From positions 62,001 through 126,000 of the forward strand of contig NZ_QWGR01000005.1 of the NCBI RefSeq assembly GCF_003576475.1: DNA of 64,000 bases. Reading direction: 5' to 3'. The notes below the pieces were generated by a model. It was not told the DNA's origin and did not search any database. It worked only from the letters and a program-made list of their open reading frames with translations. Both the position numbers and the translations under genes were made by a program. Numbering within the stretch: position 1 is the first letter of the stretch; the number at the start of each line of letters is the position of its first letter. This DNA is from Maribellus luteus (GTDB lineage: Bacteria; Bacteroidota; Bacteroidia; Bacteroidales; Prolixibacteraceae). Of the stretch, positions 1 through 7,458 are shown piece after piece.

Positions 1-1
1 C

Positions 2-232
2 TCGCTTGAACCGGGCGGCAAAGAACCAACGCCCCAGCGAATGGCCGAACTGGTGAAACTGGCACAAAAAGAAAACATCCGGGTAATTTATATTCAAAGT
101 GATATGGACCGCGAACAGGCCCGGGTATTTGCCGAAGAAATCGATGGGGAAGTTGTTGAAATGTGGCCCTTAAACCCAGCCTGGAAAGAAAACCTGCTGG
201 AAATAACCGACATGCTTATTCATAACTTTTAA
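2..232 (+). CDS. Metal ABC transporter substrate-binding protein (ZnuA/TroA-like), 3' end only
   Basis: The reading frame is open from the window edge and ends in TAA at 230-232, so only the last 76 residues are visible. They begin SLEPGGKEPTPQRMAELV and continue with a strand (NIRVIYIQSDMDREQA) and an alpha/beta tail ending in LLEITDMLIHNF. This matches the C-terminal lobe of cluster 9 (ZnuA/TroA/PsaA) solute-binding proteins: the EP(S/T)P segment, a VIFVQ-type strand, then a final EI/VV strand and helix. Those proteins bind Zn2+ or Mn2+ outside the cytoplasmic membrane and hand it to an ABC permease. The metal ligands lie mostly upstream of the window, so metal specificity cannot be judged. 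The first internal ATG (position 41) is not a real start because the frame continues upstream without a stop. No partner ABC genes follow; the next 850 bases are repeat and cassette-like DNA. Confidence 0.75.
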   Translation, partial: SLEPGGKEPTPQRMAELVKLAQKENIRVIYIQSDMDREQARVFAEEIDGEVVEMWPLNPAWKENLLEITDMLIHNF

Positions 233-745
233 GGACTGAAGGGTTGAGGGACTGAAGGACAGATGGACTGAATGCAGAAATAAGCTGCAAGACACAAGCC
301 CCAAGCTTAGGGCGATTGGAAAATTGGAAAACTGTTAAATTGCAGAAGAAGCTTTGAGTCGTGAGCTACGAGCAACGAGTAAACACTGAACTCTGAACTA
401 AAAGCTGCGAGCTGTGAGCCATGAGCTGCGAGTACAACAGCACGGTATCACGGCAATACGCCTGCACTGCAACACCGCTACTGCCTCACCCCCTCCGTCA
501 TTCCGCCGTCAAAGCCTCCGGAATTCCTCGTCCCCCTTAAAATGGGGACAAATGGGAAGCGCTGTGAGCTGTGCTAAATTGTCAAATTGGAAAAAGCATG
601 GAGCAAAAAGTACGACACTGAACTTTGAACTCTGAACTTTAAACTGCGAGTTGCGAGCTACAAGCAAAACACAGAAGAACAGCATCACTGCAATACGGCA
701 ACACGGCCACACTGAACTCTGAACTTTGAACTCTAAACACAAAAC
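233..745. repeat. Mosaic low-complexity repeat block A (7-bp units)
   Basis: No gene is credible here. The DNA is a mosaic of recurring short modules. One is runs of the 7-bp unit GAGCTGY (around 360-440 and 645-662). One is runs of the 7-bp unit YTGAACT (385-400, 617-640 and 711-735). Others are a GGCATCACNGCAATAC-type motif (440-480 and 683-705), a stretch ending GGAATTCCTCGTCCCCC (485-550), and a CTAAATTGTCAAATTGGAAAAAG-like A/T module near 572-600. The same modules recur in the same order and orientation at 6673-6985. Apparent reading frames here (for example 414-635) are by-products of the 7-bp periodicity. Strings of this kind are, from memory, scattered through other Bacteroidota genomes, but I know of no function. 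Confidence 0.8.
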
Positions 746-935
746 CCTGACCTAAAACATACGTTTCCCCGGTAGCGGGATTCGCTTTTATGTTTATTTT
801 TAGAACACCTTTAAAAAAAAGGCCTTGAATACGCGAATATCACCAACAAGAAATCACGCTTAAGTTACGGCTTCGGATTTCAGAAATTTTAGCGATTCAA
901 CATAATAGATGATGTTATTCCACCCTATTGGAGGT

Positions 936-1004
936 ATAACATTACCTTAAAAAATGAGATAATGAAAATAACATGACTAGTAATGTTATGCGCTAGTTAT
1001 GGGC
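936..1004 (+). repeat. attC-like inverted repeat and left border of a cassette-like unit
   Basis: The stretch 746-1080 holds no gene and is AT-rich. Inside it, ATAACATTAC (936-945) and GTAATGTTAT (980-989) form a perfect 10-bp inverted repeat with a 34-bp spacer. The right arm runs into GTTATGCGC, and seven bases later GTTATGGGC occurs at 996-1004. That last 9-mer is the exact reverse complement of GCCCATAAC at 2777-2785, at the end of the following gene. A word of GTTRRRY type in front of a gene with its complement behind it is the border logic of integron gene cassettes. GTTATGGG does not fit the strict consensus and no integrase is visible, so the resemblance is only suggestive. Confidence 0.35.
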
Positions 1005-1080
1005 AAGTAAAAAACTACATACGTTACTGATTAAGCTTTATTGATTCTATAATGATTAAAAGACCAGAAAAAAACTAAAA

Positions 1081-2784
1081 ATGAGAAAAAAGATAAAATA
1101 TGTTATCTCCATTATTTTCATTCTTGGTTTATTAATGTCATTTGGATTTTTCTATATACAAAAACAAAATGAATACAAACAGATAGCTGGAATAAGCAAT
1201 TATTCTTCAAAAAACATTTCAGATTTAGCTGTTTTATGCAAAGTCTGGGGATATGTAAAATACTATCATCCTTCGGTGATAGAAGGAAAATATAACTGGG
1301 ATGATGAACTGATAAAAATGATACCCAAAGTTTTAAAATCCAAAAACAAAAATGAAAGAAACAGATTATTAACTGAATGGGTAACATTATTGGAAGAGTT
1401 TGAGCAAGATTCATTACCAAAATTTAATCCTGACAGTATTAGAATATACCCTGATTTGGACTGGATTGAAGATAAAAAAGAATTAGGAACTCTTTCTAAC
1501 CAACTCGAAAAAATTAAGACAGCAAAAAGGGATTTTAAATATGACAAGTATATCCAATATTCTGGTATGACTATAAGTGGCGAAGCAGAGTATAACAAAC
1601 CATTATATCCAGTAACAGAATATCGTCTTCTTGCTTTATTTCGGTTCTGGAATGTAATTCAGTATTATTATCCTTACAAATATTTGATTGATGAAAATTG
1701 GCATAAAGTTCTTAAAGATTTCATCCCTAAATTTATTGAGGCAGAAAATGAACTTGAATATAAGTTGGTTATATTAGAACTGGTTACAAAACTTAACGAT
1801 ACTCATGCTAGGATTGAATGGGACAGCACAATTGAAAAATGGAAAGGAAATAGAATAGCACCTTATGAAGTATCGTTTATTGAAGGAAAACTTGTTGTAA
1901 CAGATGTTTACGAAGTAATTGACACAATTAATACAAATAATTCTATTCAAGTTGGAGATGTTATTATCTCGATAAACAAAAATCTTATAAATAATATCGT
2001 AGATGAAAAAATAAAATATATTCCTGGTTCAAATTATACAGCACGATTGCGCAAAATTGCAGATTTAATATTAAGAACAAACAAGAAAAAATTAGAAGTA
2101 GAATTTCTTAATGAGGGAAAACATTCAAAAACCGAATTGTCATGTTACAACTTGAGCCAAGTAAAAATCCCCTCAAAATTTAATAGAGATGATAAGCTTT
2201 TCAAAATAATTAATGATAGTATTGGTTATTTGTATTTAGGAAGTACTCAGGGAGGAGAAGTACCTCAAGATATTCAGACTAAAGGATTAATAATTGACCT
2301 AAGATGTTATCCTTCATATGATAAAGTTAAGGGGTATTGGGATTACCTTCAATTATACTCGGAGCCTAATGTCTTTGTTAAGTTTACTATGGGAGATTCT
2401 AAATTCCCTGGATTATTCAAATATATGGGGGAAACTACTGTAGGTTCAGAAAATCCAAATGCTTATCAAAGGGAAAAAATAATATTAGTAAATGAGATTA
2501 CACAAAGTCATGCAGAGTTTATGGCAATGAAATACGGAATTGCTAAAAACACAATTATTATTGGTAGTACAACTGCAGGAGCAGACGGTGGAGTAATATC
2601 TCTTAAAATGCCTGGTGGAGTTTTGGTGAAATTCACAATTGCAGGTGTTTATTATCCTGACGGTAGAGAAACACAGGGTATTGGGATTATTCCTGATATT
2701 ATAGTACGACCAACTATAAAAGGAGTAAAGGAAGATAGAGATGAAGTATTAGAAAAAGCGATTGAAATAATTACCAGCCCATAA
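1081..2784 (+). CDS. S41 family (C-terminal-processing type) peptidase, AT-rich
   Basis: This 567-residue protein has an N-terminal hydrophobic segment (residues 7-26) acting as signal anchor or uncleaved signal peptide. Residues 45-110 form the helical N-domain typical of Bacteroidota S41 proteins (AVLCKVWGYVKYYHPSV). A second helical block starts at about 180 (LALFRFWNVIQYYYPY). The S41 core has T241-H242 (LNDTHARI), a PDZ-like segment near 270-320 (VGDVIISINK), and the nucleophile region ITQSHAEFMA with S476 followed by GSTTAGADGG. The family cleaves peptide bonds from C-termini or degrades peptides in the periplasm. A canonical Ser/Lys dyad cannot be confirmed from the motif. Codon use is strikingly AT-rich (AAA, ATA, AGA, TTA) compared with the GC-richer neighbours, which suggests separate acquisition. 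The stop codon lies inside the right-hand cassette-like word (2777-2785). Start is the first ATG, after a long AT-rich leader. Confidence 0.85.
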   Translation: MRKKIKYVISIIFILGLLMSFGFFYIQKQNEYKQIAGISNYSSKNISDLAVLCKVWGYVKYYHPSVIEGKYNWDDELIKMIPKVLKSKNKNERNRLLTEWVTLLEEFEQDSLPKFNPDSIRIYPDLDWIEDKKELGTLSNQLEKIKTAKRDFKYDKYIQYSGMTISGEAEYNKPLYPVTEYRLLALFRFWNVIQYYYPYKYLIDENWHKVLKDFIPKFIEAENELEYKLVILELVTKLNDTHARIEWDSTIEKWKGNRIAPYEVSFIEGKLVVTDVYEVIDTINTNNSIQVGDVIISINKNLINNIVDEKIKYIPGSNYTARLRKIADLILRTNKKKLEVEFLNEGKHSKTELSCYNLSQVKIPSKFNRDDKLFKIINDSIGYLYLGSTQGGEVPQDIQTKGLIIDLRCYPSYDKVKGYWDYLQLYSEPNVFVKFTMGDSKFPGLFKYMGETTVGSENPNAYQREKIILVNEITQSHAEFMAMKYGIAKNTIIIGSTTAGADGGVISLKMPGGVLVKFTIAGVYYPDGRETQGIGIIPDIIVRPTIKGVKEDRDEVLEKAIEIITSP

Positions 2785-2909
2785 CAATAAACATAGGTCA
2801 TTTGGCGGATAATGCTAAATTTGAGCATGGTAACATTTAATAAAATATATAGCGGTTTGATAATTAAAAGCTTTGAAATGCCAAACGCCCCATATTATCA
2901 CCGTTCAAC
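2777..2909 (+). repeat. attC-like imperfect palindrome behind the S41 gene
   Basis: Directly at the stop codon of the S41 gene begins a roughly 130-bp element. It opens with GCCCATAAC (2777-2785) and AACATAGGTCATTTGGCGG. It closes with GAAATGCCAAACGCC and ends near CACCGTTCAAC (2909). TTTGGC (2801-2806) pairs with GCCAAA (2880-2885), and the flanks extend the pairing imperfectly, giving a long hairpin with bulges. Length, AAC...GTT ends and imperfect palindrome are what large (VCR-like) attC sites show. Similar gene-trailing strings are familiar to me from other Bacteroidota genomes, but this is memory rather than a search. The next gene (2940) shows no matching word at its own end, so no cassette array is visible. 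Confidence 0.35.
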
Positions 2910-2939
2910 AAAACATTAAAACACAATCTAACCCACACC

Positions 2940-3281
2940 ATGAATACCGCAAAATACAAGCTCTCGACTGACGACCTGGATAAAACAGTAAATTACTTGA
3001 TCGAATTCCTGCCTTTTGATTATGAAAACCATAGCCCTGATATGTCGGTTTTAGCCTCAGAAGCTTACTACATGCGAAACGGTTCCACACAACTGAATAT
3101 GATCATCGCCAAAAGAGAGGCAGCCTATTTACTGATTGATGTGATGGGCAGTGCCGGAGGCAGAGGCCCCCAGAACTGGGACTGGGGCTCGGAAAAAAGC
3201 TACCTCAAAAAAGTAAAGAAAGTACTCGACGAATACGCCAAAGAATTCAGCTTAACACTTGAGGAACTAGCTGCATCATAA
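2940..3281 (+). CDS. Small conserved-looking protein of unknown function
   Basis: This encodes 113 residues with no signal peptide and no transmembrane segment, so it is probably cytoplasmic. I do not recognise a family. Visible features are a helical N-terminus (LSTDDLDKTVNYLIEFL), a central strand/helix part with REAAYLLIDVMG, a glycine-rich turn SAGGRGPQNWDWGSEKS, and an amphipathic C-terminal helix rich in Lys and Glu. The codon use resembles the GC-richer neighbours rather than the AT-rich S41 gene before it. It stands 53 bases before the TlpA-like gene in the same direction and may share its transcript. The ATG at 2940 follows ACCCACACC with no clear ribosome-binding site, as is usual in Bacteroidota. 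Confidence 0.6.
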   Translation: MNTAKYKLSTDDLDKTVNYLIEFLPFDYENHSPDMSVLASEAYYMRNGSTQLNMIIAKREAAYLLIDVMGSAGGRGPQNWDWGSEKSYLKKVKKVLDEYAKEFSLTLEELAAS

Positions 3282-3334
3282 AAAGAACAAATCTGCACCA
3301 GTAAAGCGTTACCAACCCATAAAAACAAGAACCA

Positions 3335-4444
3335 ATGAAAACACAACTAAGCTTATTTCTTCTTCTGTTTTTGCTTGTTTCGTGTAACAACGATCAAAAA
3401 ACGTGTCATTTAAGCGGCGTGCTGGAAGACGCCCCCGACACGGCAACTCTTTACTTGGCAGACTGGGAAAGCAGAGTCGTATCGGATACCGTCCGGGTGC
3501 TTAACGGCGCGATCGATTACAAATTTCAGCTGGATCATCCCCAAAAATTCTACCTCCATAACCAACGGAATCAATACGATTTCAGAGACAGAAAGGTGGT
3601 TTGGCTGGAGCCGGCTGAAATTAAAATAAGCGGGAAATATGAGTTTTTAAAAAGCCTCAAAATAGAAGGGTCTGCCGCGCAAACCGAGTTTGAGAACTAC
3701 AACTCACTCATCGCAACTGCCACCAAACAGATCAATGAATTAAAAGAACAGATTCATTTTAAAACAGACGCCGGGAAGAAACAGGATACCATCAGAATAG
3801 AAGCGCTTGAAACCGGTTTAAGCGACAGTATTGTTGACTTTCTGCTGAAACACCCCGACTCGTATGTCACGCTGTATTCGCTGCACAGCGAGTGTTTTCT
3901 TAACCCCAGGCATTTAAATAAAACACAAATCGCGAAGGTTTATAACAGCTTACCCGAAAACTTAAAAGCCCTAAAACAGGCAGTGGCAATCAAGAAATTC
4001 GCCGAGTTGCCCGAACCTCCCCGGGTGGGAGATGTGGCGCCCGAGATTGTACAGCTAACTCCCGCAGGCGATACCCTAAAACTTTCGGACTACAGGGGAA
4101 AATATGTGCTGCTCGATTTTTGGTCTTCGTCGTGCGGCGCTTGCCGGGCCGATTTTAAATGGATGAAAAGAATCTATACACAATACCATTTCAAAGGCTT
4201 TGAAATTCTGGCCGTATCGGGCGACCATGTAAAACAAAGATGGACCGGCGCCATTGCCGCAGATTCAGTTCCCTGGCAAAACATTTCGGATTTAAACGGC
4301 TGGCAAAACGAAGCCTTTTTGCGCTACGACATCCGGTACATCCCCCGCAATTTTCTAATCAACCCCGAAGGAATTATTATCAAGGAAGGATTGAGTACTG
4401 AAGCGGGTGCCAACTATGAAATAGGAAAATTATTTGAAGACTAA
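3335..4444 (+). CDS. TlpA-like thiol-disulfide oxidoreductase lipoprotein (DUF4369 plus thioredoxin)
   Basis: This 369-residue protein begins with a lipoprotein signal (LLFLLVSC, lipidated Cys17). Residues 24-105 look like a DUF4369 beta-domain (SGVLEDAPDTATLYLADW). Residues 110-220 are helical. Residues 230-365 form a redoxin/thioredoxin fold with the redox motif CGAC (C267-C270, in WSSSCGAC) and a cis-proline segment YIPRNFLINPEG. Proteins of this architecture reduce or exchange disulfides at the periplasmic side in Bacteroidota; their natural substrates are mostly unknown. The CGAC dipeptide differs from the CGPC of thioredoxin, as is common in TlpA/ResA relatives. The gene lies in a loose same-strand group with a CPBP protease (61-base gap) and a serine hydrolase (121-base gap). 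That group may be co-transcribed, although the gaps are large for a tight operon. Confidence 0.9.
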   Translation: MKTQLSLFLLLFLLVSCNNDQKTCHLSGVLEDAPDTATLYLADWESRVVSDTVRVLNGAIDYKFQLDHPQKFYLHNQRNQYDFRDRKVVWLEPAEIKISGKYEFLKSLKIEGSAAQTEFENYNSLIATATKQINELKEQIHFKTDAGKKQDTIRIEALETGLSDSIVDFLLKHPDSYVTLYSLHSECFLNPRHLNKTQIAKVYNSLPENLKALKQAVAIKKFAELPEPPRVGDVAPEIVQLTPAGDTLKLSDYRGKYVLLDFWSSSCGACRADFKWMKRIYTQYHFKGFEILAVSGDHVKQRWTGAIAADSVPWQNISDLNGWQNEAFLRYDIRYIPRNFLINPEGIIIKEGLSTEAGANYEIGKLFED

Positions 4445-4505
4445 AAACTACAGCTTGTACCCAATATTGCCTTTCCGCTGCATCATAAATCAGTAATATT
4501 CAACC

Positions 4506-5387
4506 ATGACCAAATCAACCGCCGCCCATTACCCCAACATCGCCCAAAGCTTTGGCATCACAGGCATAGTAGTGCTCGCCACCCTCGTATTCAGCCCGGT
4601 ATTATTGCTGCTAAACGAACTGATCGGCGAGGAAGCTTCCATGCTCGTCTACTACATTTTAGCTCTAGGCTTGTCTTTCTGGCTTGTCTCCTCCATCCGA
4701 AAAAGTAAAACAAGCCGCTGTTCGTTCAACCTGGGTATCGAAAATAAACGAACCATCCCGTGGGTGGTAATTGGCACCATCGCTTTGCTTTTTGGAGTCA
4801 TCTCGCCCATTAGCAGCCTAATTCCCATGCCCGAAAGTCTTGAAAAAGCATTTATGGATTTTGGCAGTCAAACCGGGTTTTTTGCCTTTGTTTTAATGGT
4901 GATTGCGGCGCCGGTACTGGAAGAACTAATCTTCCGGGGAATTATTCTGGATGGCTTGCTGAAACAATACTCCCCCACCAAATCCATACTGATTTCCAGT
5001 TTGCTCTTCGGCTTGGTTCATCTAAATCCCTGGCAGTTTGTTACCGGATTCATCATCGGAATTTTTTCGGGATGGGTGTATTACAAAACCAGGAGTTTGT
5101 CGCTTGCCATTGTTATTCATGCATCGGCCAATTTAAGCGGGTACATAGCGCGCCATTTTATAGATCTTGAAGCATCGATGGACGAAACCTTAACGGAAGC
5201 CTATGGCGGACCGACCAACCTGGCTCTGGCAATAAGCGGAGCCGTAGTGGTTGTGGGCATATGCACCTACTTTCTGCACAAAGAATTTCAGAAACAACTG
5301 CCACCCAAAGACCTGCCCCGCCCAACCGAGCAAATTTTCCCGGCGGACACTCCCCTTCCGGCAGACAGTGAAAATAGCGCGCAATAA
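4506..5387 (+). CDS. CPBP (CAAX/Abi) family intramembrane metalloprotease
   Basis: This 293-residue protein is strongly hydrophobic, with about seven to eight predicted membrane segments between residues 17 and 255. It has the three CPBP motifs. Motif 1 is APVLEELIFRG (E139-E140, R144). Motif 2 is LLFGLVHLN (H172). Motif 3 is AIVIHASANL (H205, N209). The two glutamates and two histidines bind the catalytic zinc in Rce1-type proteases, and the family also includes bacterial immunity and peptide-processing proteins. A soluble, Pro-rich C-terminal tail (about 265-293: PPKDLPRPTEQ) probably faces the cytoplasm. All active-site residues are present, so it is likely active, but the substrate cannot be inferred. 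No bacteriocin genes are nearby. A second, AT-richer CPBP gene lies at 11.1 kb with low apparent similarity outside the motifs. Confidence 0.9.
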   Translation: MTKSTAAHYPNIAQSFGITGIVVLATLVFSPVLLLLNELIGEEASMLVYYILALGLSFWLVSSIRKSKTSRCSFNLGIENKRTIPWVVIGTIALLFGVISPISSLIPMPESLEKAFMDFGSQTGFFAFVLMVIAAPVLEELIFRGIILDGLLKQYSPTKSILISSLLFGLVHLNPWQFVTGFIIGIFSGWVYYKTRSLSLAIVIHASANLSGYIARHFIDLEASMDETLTEAYGGPTNLALAISGAVVVVGICTYFLHKEFQKQLPPKDLPRPTEQIFPADTPLPADSENSAQ

Positions 5388-5508
5388 CAATTGATGATAT
5401 ATTTACCGGAAAATGCCGGTCAGCCGGTCGCCAAAAGAGAATTAACAAAACCGCTATTCGTTTGAACCGGCCTTGAACGGGAATCAACCATAAAACCATT
5501 TTAAACCG

Positions 5509-6615
5509 ATGAACCAGTTAAAAAACAAGCTGAAAAAGCTGCTCTTCATAACACTTTGTCTGATTCCCTTTGCCGGGTACCCCCGGGAAAATACTTCGGG
5601 GAAGTCGCCGAAAGAGAAGATCGAGGCCTATTCAAAAGCCCACAACCACGCGGGCATTCTGGTGCTGACAACACGAAACGACAGCATTTTCACACATACC
5701 GCGGGCTATGCCAATGCTGCCCAAAAAACACCGGTAACCGAAAGCCATCTTTTTGAAATCGGGAGCGCCAGCAAAATATTCACGGCCATCGCTGTTTTTC
5801 AGTTGATTGAAGAAAACAAGTTGTCGTTGCAAACTACGCTCAATACCCTGTATCCCGACGGCGAGATACAGGCGCTTGCCAATTACGAGGGGCAAAACTA
5901 CTGGGACAAAGTGACGGTTGAAATGCTCTTAAACCACACCTCCGGCTTTATCGATTACCTGAATATTTACGACTCCGACGAGGAAGCGCTCGAGGTTTTC
6001 AGCCGGAAAAAAGAGTACACTTTCGACGAGCTGATCCATTTGTCGGCCGGTCATGGCGATGCCCATTTCGTCCCCGGCGACAGGTTTAAATACTCCAACA
6101 CCAACTACATTATTTTGGGCGATATTGTTTCGAAGCTTTCTGAAATGCCCTGGAAAACCTACATCCGAAAAAATATCCTGGAAAAAGCCGGGATGGAAAA
6201 TACCTTCTTCGGATCGGAAATATCGCCAGAGAACCACCGGCGGCTCATGACCGGCTACTACGGAGATAAAACCACGCAGATACCTTATTCGCTGGCCGGA
6301 AGCGCCGGAGAGATCATTTCGGATGTGTACGACCTTCGCAAGTTTCTGCTGTTCTGGAGCCAGGGAAAATTCTATAAGAACCCGGCTACTTTTCGGCAGC
6401 AGATTTCGACGGGCGTTCACAGCATGAGCACCCAATCAGACGCCGTAAAATATGCGCTCGGCACCATGCTTGTTGACGAAACCGTTGGGCATGGCGGACA
6501 AACCTTTGGATTTCAATCGTACCTGGCCGTCAACCCGCAAACCCACGACATTTGCGTGATTGGCATTAACAACGCCGCCGTTTCGGGCATTTCGCTCTTC
6601 ATGAGTTTAGAGTAA
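5509..6615 (+). CDS. Serine hydrolase, class C beta-lactamase/DD-peptidase-like
   Basis: This 368-residue protein has an N-terminal export signal (hydrophobic residues 10-24). It carries the three penicillin-binding motifs: S86-A-S-K89 (SxxK nucleophile and base), Y195-S-N197 (YxN) and H328-G-G330 (HxG replacing KTG). This fits the AmpC/esterase EstB/DD-carboxypeptidase group (Pfam beta-lactamase). Such periplasmic enzymes hydrolyse D-amino-acid peptides, esters or beta-lactams; the sequence does not decide which. The protein stops soon after the last strand (INNAAVSGISLF), slightly short of many relatives. The stop codon at 6613-6615 directly abuts the mosaic repeat block. The last residues could therefore have been altered by repeat insertion, but the core domain is complete. 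It ends the loose TlpA-CPBP-hydrolase group. Confidence 0.88.
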   Translation: MNQLKNKLKKLLFITLCLIPFAGYPRENTSGKSPKEKIEAYSKAHNHAGILVLTTRNDSIFTHTAGYANAAQKTPVTESHLFEIGSASKIFTAIAVFQLIEENKLSLQTTLNTLYPDGEIQALANYEGQNYWDKVTVEMLLNHTSGFIDYLNIYDSDEEALEVFSRKKEYTFDELIHLSAGHGDAHFVPGDRFKYSNTNYIILGDIVSKLSEMPWKTYIRKNILEKAGMENTFFGSEISPENHRRLMTGYYGDKTTQIPYSLAGSAGEIISDVYDLRKFLLFWSQGKFYKNPATFRQQISTGVHSMSTQSDAVKYALGTMLVDETVGHGGQTFGFQSYLAVNPQTHDICVIGINNAAVSGISLFMSLE

Positions 6616-7250
6616 ATGAGCTGTGAGCTACGAGCCACGAGCCACTAGTAAAACTTTGAACTCTGAACGACAAGCTTCGAGCTGTGAGCCATGAGCTGCG
6701 AGTACAACAACACGGCATCACCGCAATACGGCATCACTGCAACACCGCTACTACCTCACCCCCTCCGTCATCCCGGTGGCGATGCCACGGAATTCCTCGT
6801 CCCCCTCGAAAATGGGGACAAAGAAAAGCTGCGAGCTGTGCTAAATTGTAAAACTGTTAAATGGTTAAATTGCAAAGAGCATGGAGCGCAACTCTGAACT
6901 TTGAACACTAAACTCTGAACTACAAGCTGCGAGCCTCGAGTACAACAACACGGCATCACAGCAATACGGCAACACCGCTCCTTCAGATTGCTTCTCCGTC
7001 CGTCTACTGCCGGACGAATCGCAATGACGCCCGTTTTTGTTTTCGTTTGGCAGCGGACATAAGGTGTCGTAACTGGAAATTGTCCGCTGCTGTCCGCTGC
7101 CGGAACACATCCTTTTTGGCATCATGGCGAGCTTGCGACGCCAACTCTTTCTGAAGAAAACTGTCAAATTTTAAAACTGTGAAATTGATAAATTGCACGG
7201 AGCAAAGGGCATGGGGCACAACTCTGAACGCTGAACTACAAGTCATTGCC
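6616..7250. repeat. Mosaic low-complexity repeat block B (second copy)
   Basis: This starts immediately after the hydrolase stop codon and repeats block A in the same order and orientation. From 6673: GAGCTGY 7-mers, the CGGCATCACCGCAATAC motif, a segment ending GGAATTCCTCGTCCCCC, AAATGGGGACAAAG, CTAAATTGTAAAACTG, GCATGGAGC, then CTGAACT 7-mers. It then continues with modules absent from block A. At 6983-7029 is an AGATTGCTTC...GAATCGCAATGACG element, a string I recognise as widespread in unrelated bacterial genomes. At 7049-7101 is an inverted/tandem repeat in which GGCAGCGGACA pairs with either of two tandem TGTCCGCTGC copies. A further A/T module and 7-mers follow to about 7240. No gene is supported. 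The remaining bases to 7458 show nothing certain beyond a weak promoter-like TACTTTG at 7285-7291. Confidence 0.8.
7049..7101. repeat. 11-bp inverted repeat with tandem right arm
   Basis: GGCAGCGGACA at 7049-7059 is complementary to TGTCCGCTGCC at 7091-7101. The 10-mer TGTCCGCTGC also occurs directly before it at 7081-7090. Two alternative hairpins are therefore possible, differing by one 10-bp unit. The element lies inside mosaic block B between other repeat modules and next to no gene. It may be a remnant of a small palindromic repeat family; nothing suggests a transposase. Confidence 0.6.
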
Positions 7251-7458
7251 AAACTATTAAATGGTTAAACAGGACTGTTTTAGCTACTTTGTAACTTAAT
7301 ACAAAAACGCGTTGAAGTCTGCTACTACTCATACATGAATCGGAAGATTGCCGTTGTGTCATACACTGACTAGAGCTTACTTCTTCTCGAAAGAACTTCT
7401 CGATTTTGTAAAAAGTAGTACATTAATTAGTTATTTTAACCACGCTAAAAAACTAACT

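Noticed and set aside
414-742. Short frames on both strands in mosaic block A
   Set aside because: They follow the 7-bp repeat units and the sequence is shared with block B in a different frame; no protein-like conservation.
233-745. CRISPR array
   Set aside because: Units are 7 bp and contiguous, there are no unique spacers of constant length, and no cas genes are present.
5509-6615. Serine hydrolase as a truncated pseudogene
   Set aside because: All three active-site motifs and the last core strand are present; only the extreme C-terminus may have been shortened by the adjacent repeat.
6691-7252. Several 60-100-codon frames in mosaic block B
   Set aside because: Same reason: low-complexity repeats, frames not conserved between the two copies, no start-site signal.
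7348-7458. N-terminal extension of the alcohol dehydrogenase from an upstream ATG
   Set aside because: The 37 extra residues have no counterpart in the family and look like leader sequence; the ATG at 7459 gives the normal length.
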